Assembly (NCBI RefSeq): GCF_904061905.1
Contig: NZ_CAJFCI010000020.1
Coordinates: forward strand, 1-34,869
Source of the DNA: Zestomonas carbonaria
GTDB taxonomy: Bacteria > Pseudomonadota > Gammaproteobacteria > Pseudomonadales > Pseudomonadaceae
Reading direction: 5' to 3'
Length of the DNA: 34,869 nucleotides
How positions within the stretch are numbered: position 1 is the stretch's first letter; each line of letters opens with the position of its first letter. This document shows, piece after piece, positions 14,798-26,280 of this stretch. Below the pieces are notes generated by a model, which searched no databases, was not told the DNA's origin, and worked only from the letters and a program-made list of their open reading frames with translations. The translations under genes and the position numbers were made by a program.

Positions 14798-14980
14798 CTA
14801 CGCTTCGACCCGATTCTGCGGTTCACCATCCGCCCAGGCCGCGATATTGGCCAGGGTCGTGGCGGCGGTGTCGATGTCCAGGCGGACCGGCTGGAGCAGC
14901 AGTTCGGCGCCGTCCGGCAGCGGTTCGGCCTGGAAGCTGTCGCGGTCGTAGGTCTGGCAACTGAACAGGATGGTGCGCAT
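14798..14980 (-). pseudogene. ldhA: Internally deleted D-lactate dehydrogenase (ldhA) remnant
   Basis: The frame encodes 60 residues. The first 39 (MRTILFSCQTYDRDSFQAEP, then LPDGAELLLQPVRLDIDTA) resemble the start of Pseudomonas LdhA. The last 20 or so (TTLANIAAWADGEPQNRVEA) resemble, from memory, its C-terminus (TTLDNIAAWQDGTPRNRVRA in P. aeruginosa). About 270 residues, including the NAD-binding and catalytic parts, are missing, and the frame is kept across the junction. The location, directly downstream of gacS on the same strand (12 bp gap), is where P. aeruginosa has ldhA. The product cannot be an active dehydrogenase. The alternative is an assembly error. Confidence 0.75.
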
Positions 14981-14992
14981 GGTCACTGGCCC

Positions 14993-17740
<2,748 letters not shown>

Positions 17741-17855
17741 GCCGCTCCTCCCGTCCGTTTTCGGGCAGTGTAGCGATTCGTCGCATGGGAATCTGCCGGC
17801 GCTTTTGTCAGAATACGCAAAATAGAGTTATTCGCGTTTGTGAGCGGCATTATCC

Positions 17856-18569
17856 ATGCAGAGCATTCCCTCAGCCTCGGCCCGCATCCTGGCCATCGAG
17901 GATGACCCGTTGTTGGCTTCTCATCTGCACGAGCACCTGCGGCGTCGCGGTTTCGACGTGACCTTGCGGCAATCGGGGGAGGAGGGGCTCGCATTGGCCA
18001 GCTCCGAGGATTTCGACCTGATCCTCATGGACATCCTGCTGCCCGGCCGCAATGGCCTCGAGGTGCTCGGCGCGCTGCGCCGCGAGCGCAAGGTGCCGGT
18101 GATCCTGATGTCCGCGCTGGGCGCCGAGCAGGACCGCATCGCCGGTTTCAGCCAGGGCGCCGACGACTACCTGCCCAAGCCGTTCAGCATGAGCGAGATG
18201 GAGGTGCGCATCGACGCGGTGCTGCGCCGGGTGGCCTACGAGCGGGACGAGGTGCCATGGCAGGCGGAAATCGACCCGCAACTGCTCTTCGACGAGGGGC
18301 GGGCCGACGTGCGTCTGGGCACGCAGTGGGCCGGCTTCACCCCCACCGAATACCGCCTGCTGGAAACCCTGCTGCACCATGAGGAGGAAGTGCTGAGCAA
18401 GGCCTTCCTCTATCAACAGGTGCTGCACCGCCCCTATGCCCGGCATGACCGGGTCCTGGACATGCACGTCAGCCACATACGCCGCAAGCTGAAGGGGATC
18501 GGCTACAACGCTGGCCGGGTGGAAACGGTATGGGGCAAGGGCTACGTTCTGACCCGAGCAGCTTCATGA
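17856..18569 (+). CDS. pirR: Response regulator PirR (OmpR family)
   Basis: PirR is the response regulator that activates the ferric-catecholate receptor gene pirA. The product is 237 residues: a receiver with the acidic pair D16-D17, phospho-acceptor Asp59 (LILMDILLPG) and the conserved Lys in DYLPKPF, then an OmpR-type winged helix (FTPTEYRLLETLL, RVLDMHVSHIRRKL, VWGKGYVL). The ribosome site is weak. It overlaps pirS by ATGA. Its position between gacS and pirS matches P. aeruginosa PA0929. Its likely binding sites are the 27-bp elements before both downstream receptor genes (inference). Confidence 0.9.
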   Translation: MQSIPSASARILAIEDDPLLASHLHEHLRRRGFDVTLRQSGEEGLALASSEDFDLILMDILLPGRNGLEVLGALRRERKVPVILMSALGAEQDRIAGFSQGADDYLPKPFSMSEMEVRIDAVLRRVAYERDEVPWQAEIDPQLLFDEGRADVRLGTQWAGFTPTEYRLLETLLHHEEEVLSKAFLYQQVLHRPYARHDRVLDMHVSHIRRKLKGIGYNAGRVETVWGKGYVLTRAAS

Positions 18570-19912
18570 ACCTGCCCGGCCGCCATTCGCTGTTCTGGAA
18601 GCTGGCGGTGCTGCTGGTCGCCTTCTGCGTGCTGGTGATCTGGCTGACCCGCTCGTGGAGCATCTATGCGGAAACGAGAAGCTACCACCTGTCCTCGGAA
18701 GCCAAGCGGACGCTGATCGGTTATTCCCGGGAGGCCGAACAGGCCTGGCTGGACGGCGGCACGGAAGGCGTCGACCGCTGGTTGCAGGAGATGTCGCTGC
18801 GCGAGCCCAGTTGGATGACGGTGGTCGGCAAGGAGTTGCAGCCGCTGGGGAGCCGGCCCTTGTCGCCGGAGGAAGTCGGCAACCTGACCTTCATGCGGCA
18901 GGTCGATTGGCCGATGAGCAAGCGTTCCATCGGCCTGCCGCACATCAGCCTGCCGTTTCCCTCCCATCCGGAGAGCGGCCAGTTGGTGATCCAGTTACCC
19001 GAGCGCTACCTGCCGAAAGGCCTGGCCATCACCACCCGGCTGGCCATCCAGGTGCTGATGCCCGCTCTGCTGGCCCTGCTGCTCGGCGTGCTGCTGTACC
19101 GCCTGCTGATCTCCCCCCTGTCCCACCTGCGCGAGCAGGCCAATGCCTTGCGCGGCGATCGCCTGGCGACCCGGGTGGCGCCGCGGGTGGCGACCCGGCG
19201 CGATGAACTGGGCGAACTGGGGCGGGCCTTCGACCACATGGCCGGCCGCCTGGAGAACACCGTGGCGTTCCAGCGCCAGTTGCTGCGCGACCTGTCCCAC
19301 GAGTTGCGGACCCCGCTCAGCCGCCTGCGCGTGGCCGGCGAGCACGAGCAGGACATCCACGCCCTGCGCCAGCGCCTGGAGCGCGAAGTGGAAGGGATGG
19401 AACGGCTGATCGGCGACACCCTGGAGCTGGTCTGGCTGGATACCGAGCGTCCGCGCCTGCCGCTGGATGCGGTGGAAGTGCCCCAGCTCTGGGAGGTACT
19501 GCGGGAAAACGCCTGTTTCGAGACCGGCTGGCCGGCCGAGCGGCTGCCCTGCGAACTGCCCGCCGATTGCCGGGTGACCGGGCATCTGAACGGCCTGGCG
19601 CAGGCGCTGGAGAACATTCTGCGCAACGCCATCCGCCATTCCCCCGAGGATGGGGTGGTGCGCCTGTCCGGTCGCCGCGACGGGGAGCACTGGCACCTGT
19701 GGGTCGAGGACCAGGGCCCCGGCGTCGCCGACGATGCGCTGGACAACATCTTCCAGCCGTTCACCCGGCTCAACGCCGCGCGCCCTGGCGGCGATGGCTT
19801 CGGCCTCGGGCTGTCCATCGCCCGCAGCATGGTGCGCCTTCAGGGCGGCGAGCTATGGGCGGAAAACCGGACCCCTGGCCTGCGCCTGAACCTGCGGCTG
19901 CAAAGTGTATAG
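18566..19912 (+). CDS. pirS: Sensor histidine kinase PirS
   Basis: PirS senses the siderophore signal in the periplasm and phosphorylates PirR. The product is 448 residues: helix about 11-29, periplasmic sensor about 30-155, helix about 160-182, HAMP (LLISPLSHLREQANALRGDR), dimerisation helix with His245 (LLRDLSHELRTPLSRLR), and an ATPase domain with N box NAIRHS, EDQGPGV and DGFGLGLSIA. The frame is open from 18530, but the ATG at 18566 overlaps the pirR stop (ATGA) and starts a normal kinase N-terminus. Its TAG stop lies inside the putative regulatory element of the next gene. Confidence 0.9.
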   Translation: MNLPGRHSLFWKLAVLLVAFCVLVIWLTRSWSIYAETRSYHLSSEAKRTLIGYSREAEQAWLDGGTEGVDRWLQEMSLREPSWMTVVGKELQPLGSRPLSPEEVGNLTFMRQVDWPMSKRSIGLPHISLPFPSHPESGQLVIQLPERYLPKGLAITTRLAIQVLMPALLALLLGVLLYRLLISPLSHLREQANALRGDRLATRVAPRVATRRDELGELGRAFDHMAGRLENTVAFQRQLLRDLSHELRTPLSRLRVAGEHEQDIHALRQRLEREVEGMERLIGDTLELVWLDTERPRLPLDAVEVPQLWEVLRENACFETGWPAERLPCELPADCRVTGHLNGLAQALENILRNAIRHSPEDGVVRLSGRRDGEHWHLWVEDQGPGVADDALDNIFQPFTRLNAARPGGDGFGLGLSIARSMVRLQGGELWAENRTPGLRLNLRLQSV

Positions 19913-19930
19913 TTTGTAAATGGAATTTAC
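19904..19930 (+). promoter_or_regulatory. Putative PirR operator upstream of the Cir-like receptor
   Basis: The element reads AGTGTATAGTTTGTAAAT then GGA then ATTTAC; TGTAAAT-GGA-ATTTACA is a perfect 7-3-7 palindrome. It is 22/27 identical to the element at 22270-22296 before pirA. TGTATA and TGTAAA also form a 9-bp-spaced direct repeat, the kind of site OmpR-type regulators use. The assignment to PirR is inference. Confidence 0.6.
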
Positions 19931-19938
19931 ACGCAACT

Positions 19939-19957
19939 GACAATTAATATCATTCGC
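19939..19957 (+). promoter_or_regulatory. Fur box of the Cir-like receptor gene
   Basis: GACAATTAATATCATTCGC matches 13 of 19 positions of the Fur consensus and begins 9 bp after the putative PirR element ends. Confidence 0.65.
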
Positions 19958-20015
19958 GCTCTCGGATCGGGTCATCCCGATCATGCCAACACTAAAAAAT
20001 ATATAGAGAGCGCCC

Positions 20016-22145
20016 ATGAAAAAATTCCTTCTTTCACCGTTGAGTGCGTCATGTCTGGCCGCGGCCGCGGGATCGCTGCAGGCCGCCGAACTCGCCCCGA
20101 TCGAACTGCAGGACCTGGTGGTCAGTGCGTCCGGCTTCGAGCAGAAGATCACCGATGCGCCGGCCAGTATCAGCGTCATCAGTGGCGAAGAACTGAAGCA
20201 GAAGCGGGTCGCCAGCCTGGCCGATGCGCTGGCCGACGTGGAAGGCGTGGATGTCAGCGACAACGCCGGCAAGACCGGCGGCCTGAACATCAGCATTCGC
20301 GGCATGGGCAGCGCCTACACCCTCATCCTGATCGACGGACGTCGGCAGAACGCTGCCGGCGACATCACCCCCAACGGCTTCGGCGAAACCAGGACCAGCT
20401 TCCTGCCGCCGATTTCCGCCATCGAGCGGATCGAGGTCATCCGGGGACCGATGTCCACTCTGTATGGTTCCGACGCCATGGGGGGCGTCGTCAACATCAT
20501 CACCAAGAAGGTCGGCAAGGAGTGGGGCGGCTCGGTCAGCGCCGAAACCACCCTGCAGGAACACAAGGCATACGGCGACAGCCGCGCCACCGAGCTGTAC
20601 CTGAGCGGTCCGCTGGTCGAGGACAAGCTGGGCCTGGCCCTGCGCGGCCGTTATTTCGAGCGCGATGCATCCGAGATCGAGTACTTCGACGCCACCGTGG
20701 GCGGGCAGGTGTCCCCGTGGATGGGCGCGAACCCGGTCGAGTCCGACATCTGGAACGCTGGTGGCCGGCTGACCTTCACCCCGACCGAAGATCACGACAT
20801 CAGCCTGGACTACGAGCGCAACAACCAGTGGTACGACAACAGCGAAGGCCAGCTCGGCACCCTGGGGGCATCGGGTGGCTACGAGGAAGAGCAGCGCTAC
20901 GAGCGAGAGCAGTACAGCCTGGCGCACACCGGCCGCTTCGGCTTCGGCACCCTGGAGTCGAGCCTGATGCGCAACACCACCGAGACCATCGGCCGACTGG
21001 TTCCCGCGCTGCTCAACACCCCCGGCATCGTCGCTGGCGGCCCGCGCAAGCTGGAGTCGGAGAACACCATCTTCGACACCAAGCTGCTGCTTTCCTTCGG
21101 TAACCACAACCTCACCGTCGGCGGCCAGTACTGGGAAGCCGAGATGATCGATGGCGTGGTGGTCGACAAGTTCGAACACCGGATGAAGTCGGTATTCCTC
21201 GAGAACGAATGGCGCATGCTCGACAACCTGGCCCTGACCCTCGGCGTGCGTCGCGACGATCACGACAAGTTCGGCGGCCACACCAGCCCGCGTGCCTACC
21301 TGGTCTGGAACGCGACCGACAACTGGACCCTCAAGGGCGGTGTCAGCGAAGGCTTCAAGGCGCCCGACCTGGAAGACCTCGCCGATGGCATCAACGGATT
21401 CGGTCGCCAGGGACGCATGCCGCTGATCGGCAACCCCGACCTGCAGCCGGAAACCAGCCGCAGCAGCGAGTTCGGCGTCTACTTCGACAATTACGACAAC
21501 TTCAACGCCAACCTCACCCTGTTCCACAACAAGTTCGAGGACAAGCTGTCCAGCACCACCGTGGACAACTGCCGGGTGAACAACACCCCCGGTTGCGTGG
21601 ACATCGGTCCGGGCTGGGAGTCTGCGGCGCCGACCTTCTCCCAGGCCATCAACGTCGACGAGGCCGTCACCGAGGGCGTGGAAGTCGCCGGCCGTTGGCG
21701 TTTCGCGCCGGCCTGGAGCCTGAGCGCCAACTACACCTACACCGACACCGAGCAGAAGAGCGGCGTCAACGAGGGCTGGCCGCTCAACAGCACGCCCAGG
21801 CACATGTTCAACACCAAGCTCGACTGGCAGGTGAACGACCGCCTGTCCACCTGGTTGCGCGGTGAGTATCGCAGCGAGCGTTTCCGCCGCACCGAGGCGG
21901 CGCGCAACTTCGCCTACGAGGCGTTCGGCGACTACAAGGCCTACACCCTGTTCCACCTGGGCGGCAGCTACCGGTTCACCGAGAACTTCGACGTCAGCGC
22001 CACCATCTACAACCTGTTCGACAAGGACTTCATCGAGTACAAGCCCTACGTCAGCAACGCCGCCGGCGATATCGCCTACGGCAACGAATACAACAACAAC
22101 CAGGAACGCCGTCGCCTGTGGCTGTCCGCCACCTATTCCTTCTGA
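20016..22145 (+). CDS. TonB-dependent outer-membrane receptor, Cir-like (catecholate type)
   Basis: This receptor imports an iron chelate across the outer membrane with energy from TonB. The product is 709 residues. The signal peptide is MKKFLLSPLSASCLAAAAGSLQA, the TonB box probably LQDLVVSAS, and the plug includes ITDAPASISVISGEEL, LNISIRGMGSAYTLILIDG, IEVIRGPMSTLYGSDAMGG and VVNIITKK. The 22-strand barrel ends in aromatic SATYSF. It resembles Cir/colicin I-type receptors more than FepA/PfeA. In P. aeruginosa, from memory, pirA follows pirS directly, so this gene appears to be an extra receptor placed between them. GAGAG is the only Shine-Dalgarno-like stretch. The ligand is unknown; linear or monomeric catecholates are an inference. 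Confidence 0.9.
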   Translation: MKKFLLSPLSASCLAAAAGSLQAAELAPIELQDLVVSASGFEQKITDAPASISVISGEELKQKRVASLADALADVEGVDVSDNAGKTGGLNISIRGMGSAYTLILIDGRRQNAAGDITPNGFGETRTSFLPPISAIERIEVIRGPMSTLYGSDAMGGVVNIITKKVGKEWGGSVSAETTLQEHKAYGDSRATELYLSGPLVEDKLGLALRGRYFERDASEIEYFDATVGGQVSPWMGANPVESDIWNAGGRLTFTPTEDHDISLDYERNNQWYDNSEGQLGTLGASGGYEEEQRYEREQYSLAHTGRFGFGTLESSLMRNTTETIGRLVPALLNTPGIVAGGPRKLESENTIFDTKLLLSFGNHNLTVGGQYWEAEMIDGVVVDKFEHRMKSVFLENEWRMLDNLALTLGVRRDDHDKFGGHTSPRAYLVWNATDNWTLKGGVSEGFKAPDLEDLADGINGFGRQGRMPLIGNPDLQPETSRSSEFGVYFDNYDNFNANLTLFHNKFEDKLSSTTVDNCRVNNTPGCVDIGPGWESAAPTFSQAINVDEAVTEGVEVAGRWRFAPAWSLSANYTYTDTEQKSGVNEGWPLNSTPRHMFNTKLDWQVNDRLSTWLRGEYRSERFRRTEAARNFAYEAFGDYKAYTLFHLGGSYRFTENFDVSATIYNLFDKDFIEYKPYVSNAAGDIAYGNEYNNNQERRRLWLSATYSF

Positions 22146-22160
22146 TCCGCTGGTGAATCG

Positions 22161-22195
22161 GGCCGGCCGCCGGGGTAGCACCCGGCGCGCCGGCC
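22161..22195 (+). terminator. Large GC-rich hairpin after the Cir-like receptor
   Basis: GGCCGGCCGCCGGG and CCCGGCGCGCCGGCC pair along almost their full length with one bulge and a GTAGCA loop. There is no T-run. It starts 16 bp past the stop and could end the transcript or protect its 3' end. Confidence 0.5.
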
Positions 22196-22269
22196 TTGCC
22201 GTGTCCTGCGGGCACGTCCGGGGTCGTTTCCCCGCGCGGACCTCCCGCACCGCCGGCCGGCGGTTGAGA

Positions 22270-22296
22270 AGTGTATAAATTGTAAATTAGATTTAC
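22270..22296 (+). promoter_or_regulatory. Putative PirR operator upstream of pirA
   Basis: The element reads AGTGTATAAATTGTAAAT then TAG then ATTTAC and matches the 19904-19930 element at 22 of 27 positions, including the GTAAAT/ATTTAC inverted arms with a 3-bp centre. It lies 151-177 bp before the pirA start. Confidence 0.6.
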
Positions 22297-22304
22297 TCTC
22301 AAAT

Positions 22305-22323
22305 AGGAATGCTTAGCATTTGC
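22305..22323 (+). promoter_or_regulatory. Fur-like box of pirA
   Basis: A perfect AATGCT-T-AGCATT inverted repeat (22308-22320) matches the AATGAT-A-ATCATT core of the Fur box at most positions; 11 of 19 overall. It begins 9 bp after the putative PirR element, exactly as at the Cir-like gene. Confidence 0.5.
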
Positions 22324-22446
22324 GCCGACCCGCGCAGACCGTGGGCGAGCCCAGAAGTTCCTATCCCGCCTCATGCGCCGTTCACCGCGGTCGCCGGACC
22401 ACCGCTCGCTCCTGCGCTTGTTTCATCTCGCAACTGGAGTGTGACG

Positions 22447-24714
22447 ATGTATCCGCAATTCAAGCTCAGTCACCTGTCACTGGCCCTGCTGGCGGCCTCC
22501 GTTCCTTCGCTGGCGCTCGCCGAGCCGCTGGAGCTGGACCCCAACAGTGTGCCGGTAGAATCGACCGACCTGCCGGTTGCCGGTAGCGAACAAGCGCTGG
22601 AGCTGGGGGAGACCCACGTGCTGGGCACCGCCGAGCAGGAGCTGAAGCAGGCGCCGGGCGTCTCGATCATCACCGCCGAAGACATCAAGAAGCGTCCGCC
22701 GGTCAACGACCTGTCCGACATCATCCGCAAGATGCCGGGCGTCAACCTCACCGGCAACAGCGCCACCGGCCAGTACGGCAACAACCGGCAGATCGACCTG
22801 CGCGGCATGGGCCCGGAAAACACCCTGATCCTCATCGACGGCAAGCCGGTCGGCTCGCGCAACTCCGTGCGCATGGGCCGCAGCGGCGAACGCAATACCC
22901 GTGGCGACACCAACTGGGTGCCGGTCGACGCCGTCGAGCGCATCGAAGTGCTGCGTGGCCCGGCCGCCGCGCGCTACGGTTCGGGCGCCGCGGGTGGTGT
23001 GGTCAACATCATCACCAAGGCGCCGAGCAAGAAGCACAGCGGCTCGGTCACCGCCTACACCAACATCGCCGAGGACAACGCCGAAGGCGATACCCGCCGG
23101 CTGGGCTTCAGCCTCGCCGGTCCGCTGGTGGACTCGCTGTCCTACCGGCTGTACGGCAACCTGAACAAGACCGACGCCGACGACCTGTCGCTCAACGAGG
23201 AGTTCGCCGCCGGCGTCACTCCGCCCGCCGGTCGCGAGGGAGTGCGCAACAAGGACGTCAACGGCCTGCTGCGCTGGGACCTCGATCCCCGGCAGACCCT
23301 GGAGTTCGAAGGCGGCTTCAGCCGCCAGGGCAACATCTACGCGGGTGACCGCGCGGTGAGCTCTTCGGGTTCGGGCCTGCTCACCGAACTGGCCAACGGC
23401 GGCAAGGAAACCAACATCATGTACCGCCAGTCCGCCTCGGTGACCCATCGCGGCGACTGGGACTTCGGCACTTCGCAGGTGGTCGCCGCCTACGAGAACA
23501 CCCGCAACCGCCGCCTCAACGAAGGCCTGGCCGGCGGCAGCGAAGGTAGCATCAACACCAGCGACGACATGTCCACCTCGGAACTGGACAGCTATCGCCT
23601 GGCCGGCGAGCTGAACCTGCCGCTGGAAATGGGCTTCACCCAGGTGCTCACCGTCGGCGCCGAGTACACCCGCGACGAACTGAACGACCCCTTCTCCATG
23701 AGCCAGGGGACCGGTACCGGTGGCCAGGTGCCGGGCGCCGATACCGGCGTGCGCTCCGGCAAGTCGGACGCCGACAACTACGCGCTGTTCGTCGAGGACA
23801 ACATCGAGATCGATCCGCGCTGGATTCTCACTCCCGGCTTGCGCTTCGACCGGCACAGCGAGTTCGGCGGCAACTGGAGCCCGAGCCTGAACAGCTCCTA
23901 CAAGGTGACCGACACGGTCACCGTCAAGGGCGGTATCGCCCGCGCGTTCAAGGCGCCGAACCTGTACCAGTCCAACCCCAACTACCTGTACTTCACCATG
24001 GGCAATGGCTGCCCGGTGGACTTCCCGAGCCTGGGCGCCGGCTGCTACGTGCAGGGCAACGACAACCTGGACGCCGAGACCAGCGTCAACAAGGAACTCG
24101 GCGTCGCCTACGACAAGGATGGCTGGAACGCGGGGATCACCTACTTCCACAACGACTACAAGAACAAGATCACCGCCGGCATGGAACCGGTCGGGCAGAC
24201 CAGCGTCAACGGCCGCATCTTCCAGTGGGAGAACGCGCCCAAGGCCGTGGTGGCCGGCTGGGAGGGCAACCTGAACGTGCCGCTGCTGGGCACCATGGGC
24301 GAGATCCTGAGCTGGAACAACAACTTCACCTACATGATCGAGAACCACAACAAGGAAACCAACGAACCGCTGTCGGTGATTCCCAAGTACACCATCAACT
24401 CGATGCTGGACTGGGCGGTCAATCAGTCGTTCGACCTGTCCTTCAGCATGACCCACTACGGTGAGCAGGAGCCCCGCAAGCTGACCTCCCAGGGCGCTGC
24501 AGCCACCAACGACGCCCTGAAGAAGCGTGGCGGCTACACCATTTTCGGGGTTACCGCCAACTACGAGCTGGACGAGACCTGGAGCTTCACCACCGGCGTC
24601 AGCAACCTGTTCGACAAGCAGTTGCTCCGCCAGAACAACTCCGGCGGGGCAGGGGCCAACACCTACAACGAACCGGGTCGGGCGTACTTCGCCTCGGTCA
24701 CCGCCTCGTTCTGA
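22447..24714 (+). CDS. pirA: Ferric enterobactin-type TonB-dependent receptor PirA
   Basis: PirA imports ferric catecholates (enterobactin and related chelates) and is also an entry route for catechol-conjugated antibiotics. The product is 755 residues. The signal peptide is MYPQFKLSHLSLALLAASVPSLALA. The plug has the FepA/PfeA/PirA pattern: NDLSDIIRKMPGVNLTGNS, DLRGMGPENTLILIDGKPV, WVPVDAVERIEVLRGPAAAR, YGSGAAGGVVNIITK. A disulfide loop CPVDFPSLGAGC is present, and the barrel ends FASVTASF. The frame is open from 22309, but that extension crosses the Fur-like box; GGAG (22436-22439) 7 nt before the ATG at 22447 and the signal peptide fix the start. Confidence 0.92.
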   Translation: MYPQFKLSHLSLALLAASVPSLALAEPLELDPNSVPVESTDLPVAGSEQALELGETHVLGTAEQELKQAPGVSIITAEDIKKRPPVNDLSDIIRKMPGVNLTGNSATGQYGNNRQIDLRGMGPENTLILIDGKPVGSRNSVRMGRSGERNTRGDTNWVPVDAVERIEVLRGPAAARYGSGAAGGVVNIITKAPSKKHSGSVTAYTNIAEDNAEGDTRRLGFSLAGPLVDSLSYRLYGNLNKTDADDLSLNEEFAAGVTPPAGREGVRNKDVNGLLRWDLDPRQTLEFEGGFSRQGNIYAGDRAVSSSGSGLLTELANGGKETNIMYRQSASVTHRGDWDFGTSQVVAAYENTRNRRLNEGLAGGSEGSINTSDDMSTSELDSYRLAGELNLPLEMGFTQVLTVGAEYTRDELNDPFSMSQGTGTGGQVPGADTGVRSGKSDADNYALFVEDNIEIDPRWILTPGLRFDRHSEFGGNWSPSLNSSYKVTDTVTVKGGIARAFKAPNLYQSNPNYLYFTMGNGCPVDFPSLGAGCYVQGNDNLDAETSVNKELGVAYDKDGWNAGITYFHNDYKNKITAGMEPVGQTSVNGRIFQWENAPKAVVAGWEGNLNVPLLGTMGEILSWNNNFTYMIENHNKETNEPLSVIPKYTINSMLDWAVNQSFDLSFSMTHYGEQEPRKLTSQGAAATNDALKKRGGYTIFGVTANYELDETWSFTTGVSNLFDKQLLRQNNSGGAGANTYNEPGRAYFASVTASF

Positions 24715-24730
24715 GTCGGGTCGCTCTATC

Positions 24731-24763
24731 GACTCCGCCAGGCCATGCCTGGCGGAGTCTTGT
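24731..24763 (+). terminator. Terminator after pirA
   Basis: GACTCCGCCAGGC and GCCTGGCGGAGTC form a perfect 13-bp stem with a CAT loop, followed by TTGT. It lies 17 bp past the pirA stop and separates it from the methyltransferase unit. Confidence 0.8.
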
Positions 24764-24780
24764 CATGATGGATTGAACGC

Positions 24781-26280
24781 ATGTCCCTGTGGAACGACGG
24801 CTACCTGGCCGACACGCCCTATCCGCACCACGTACACCCCGAGCTGTCGCCGAGCTGGCTGGGCGCGGTGCTGACCGCCCTCGGCCAGCGCGCGCCGGAC
24901 CTGGCCGCCGGCTTCCGCTATTGCGAGCTGGGCTGCGGCCAGGGCCTGAACAGCCTGCTGCTGGCGGCGGCCAACCCCGCTGGGCAGTTCCTCGCGGTGG
25001 ACTTCAACGCCCGCCACATCGAACACGGCCGGCGCCTGGTCGAAGCGGCGGGGCTGGGCAACCTTGAGTTCCGCCAGGCGGGTTTCGCCGAGCTGGCCGG
25101 GGAGGAGGCCGGAGAGGGCTTCGACTTTATCGTCCTGCATGGCGTGTACTCCTGGGTGTCGCCGGCCAATCGCGCGGCTATCCGTCGTTTCGTCGAGCGC
25201 TGCCTGAAGCCGGGCGGGGTGGTCTACCTCGGCTACATGAGCCATCCGGGGATGTCCGCTTTCGTCACGGCCCAACGCTTCCTCTGGCAAACCGCACAGC
25301 AGGTCGGGGGCACTCCACAGGCCCGCCTGCGCGCCGGGCTGGATGCCTTGCGCCAGTGGCAGGGCGCTGGCGCCGGCTACTTCGCCGAACACCCGGACGT
25401 GGCCCGCCGTCTTGCCCGCGCCGACGACGAGGACCTGGACTTCCTCGCCCATGAGCTGCTTTGCGAGCACTGGGCGCCACTGTATTCGGCCGAGGTGATC
25501 GACTCGTTCGCCGCGCTCGGCTGCCGTTTCGTCGGCAGCGCCACGCCGCTGGAGAACATCGATGAGCTGTCTCTGCCCGGCCACTGCCTGCCCCTGCTGC
25601 AGGGCCTCGCCGACCCGGCGCGGCGGGAGGCGGCCAAGGACATGGCGCGCAACCAGTCGCAGCGTCGCGACCTGTACCAGCGCGAGCCCCGCGCGTTGAG
25701 GGCGGACGAGCATCGCCAGGCGCTGCTCGCCGGCTGCTGGGCCGCGTTGCCGGGAGCGCCGGCCGACGGTGGATTGACCTTCGATACCCGCATCGGTCCG
25801 GTGCAGGGCGACGAGCAGTTGTTCGCGCCACTGCTCGCCGCCCTGGCCGAAGGCCCGCAAAGCTTCGCCGAACTGGCGCGCCGGCCGGCCCTGGCGGCGC
25901 AGATCGGCAACCTCAGCGCCGCCTTGCAGATGCTGGCCTGGGCCGGCCATGCCCATCCATTGCTGAACGGCGAGGTGGCGGTCGAGCGCTGCCAGGCACT
26001 CAACCGGGTGCTCAGCGAAGGGGCCCTGCACGGTGCCGGTTATCGCTACCTCGCCGCGCCGAGCCTGGGCGCACCGCTTGCTGCCGACCTGCTGGAGATG
26101 GCGGCGGTGCGGGTGCTGCTGGAACACCCGCACCTGCGCGGCAGGCTGTTCCGGGAAACCGTGCTGGCCGTGCTGCGGCGCGCCGACCTGGCCGCCGGGG
26201 ACGAGCAGGTGCGCCGCCTGGATGCGTTCGAGGCGCGGACCTTGCCGGCCTGGTTGCGGTTGGGAGTGGTGGGGAGATGA
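24781..26280 (+). CDS. SAM-dependent methyltransferase with a MethyTransf_Reg-type domain (protein lysine methyltransferase-like)
   Basis: The product is 499 residues. The N-terminal part is a class I SAM methyltransferase with motif I ELGCGQG (49-55) and an acidic residue in FLAVDFNARH. The next region (about 205-300), with LDFLAHELLCEHWAPLYSAEVI, resembles the predicted methyltransferase regulatory domain (PF10119), also present in rickettsial PKMT enzymes that methylate lysines of the outer-membrane protein OmpB. The C-terminal 150 residues look like a helical winged-helix-type region. There is no signal peptide, so it acts in the cytoplasm. It starts 66 bp after pirA, beyond a terminator, and heads a tightly spaced unit with the membrane cassette. 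Methylation of an outer-membrane protein is only a hypothesis. Confidence 0.82.
   Translation: MSLWNDGYLADTPYPHHVHPELSPSWLGAVLTALGQRAPDLAAGFRYCELGCGQGLNSLLLAAANPAGQFLAVDFNARHIEHGRRLVEAAGLGNLEFRQAGFAELAGEEAGEGFDFIVLHGVYSWVSPANRAAIRRFVERCLKPGGVVYLGYMSHPGMSAFVTAQRFLWQTAQQVGGTPQARLRAGLDALRQWQGAGAGYFAEHPDVARRLARADDEDLDFLAHELLCEHWAPLYSAEVIDSFAALGCRFVGSATPLENIDELSLPGHCLPLLQGLADPARREAAKDMARNQSQRRDLYQREPRALRADEHRQALLAGCWAALPGAPADGGLTFDTRIGPVQGDEQLFAPLLAALAEGPQSFAELARRPALAAQIGNLSAALQMLAWAGHAHPLLNGEVAVERCQALNRVLSEGALHGAGYRYLAAPSLGAPLAADLLEMAAVRVLLEHPHLRGRLFRETVLAVLRRADLAAGDEQVRRLDAFEARTLPAWLRLGVVGR

Noticed and set aside
17820..17845. Possible Fur box before pirR
   Set aside because: The best alignment of the AATAGAGTTATTCGCG region matches only about 9 of 19 positions; not enough to call.
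22309..22446. Upstream extension of pirA
   Set aside because: The extension would translate through the Fur-like box and has no signal peptide; the ATG at 22447 has both a ribosome site and a signal sequence.
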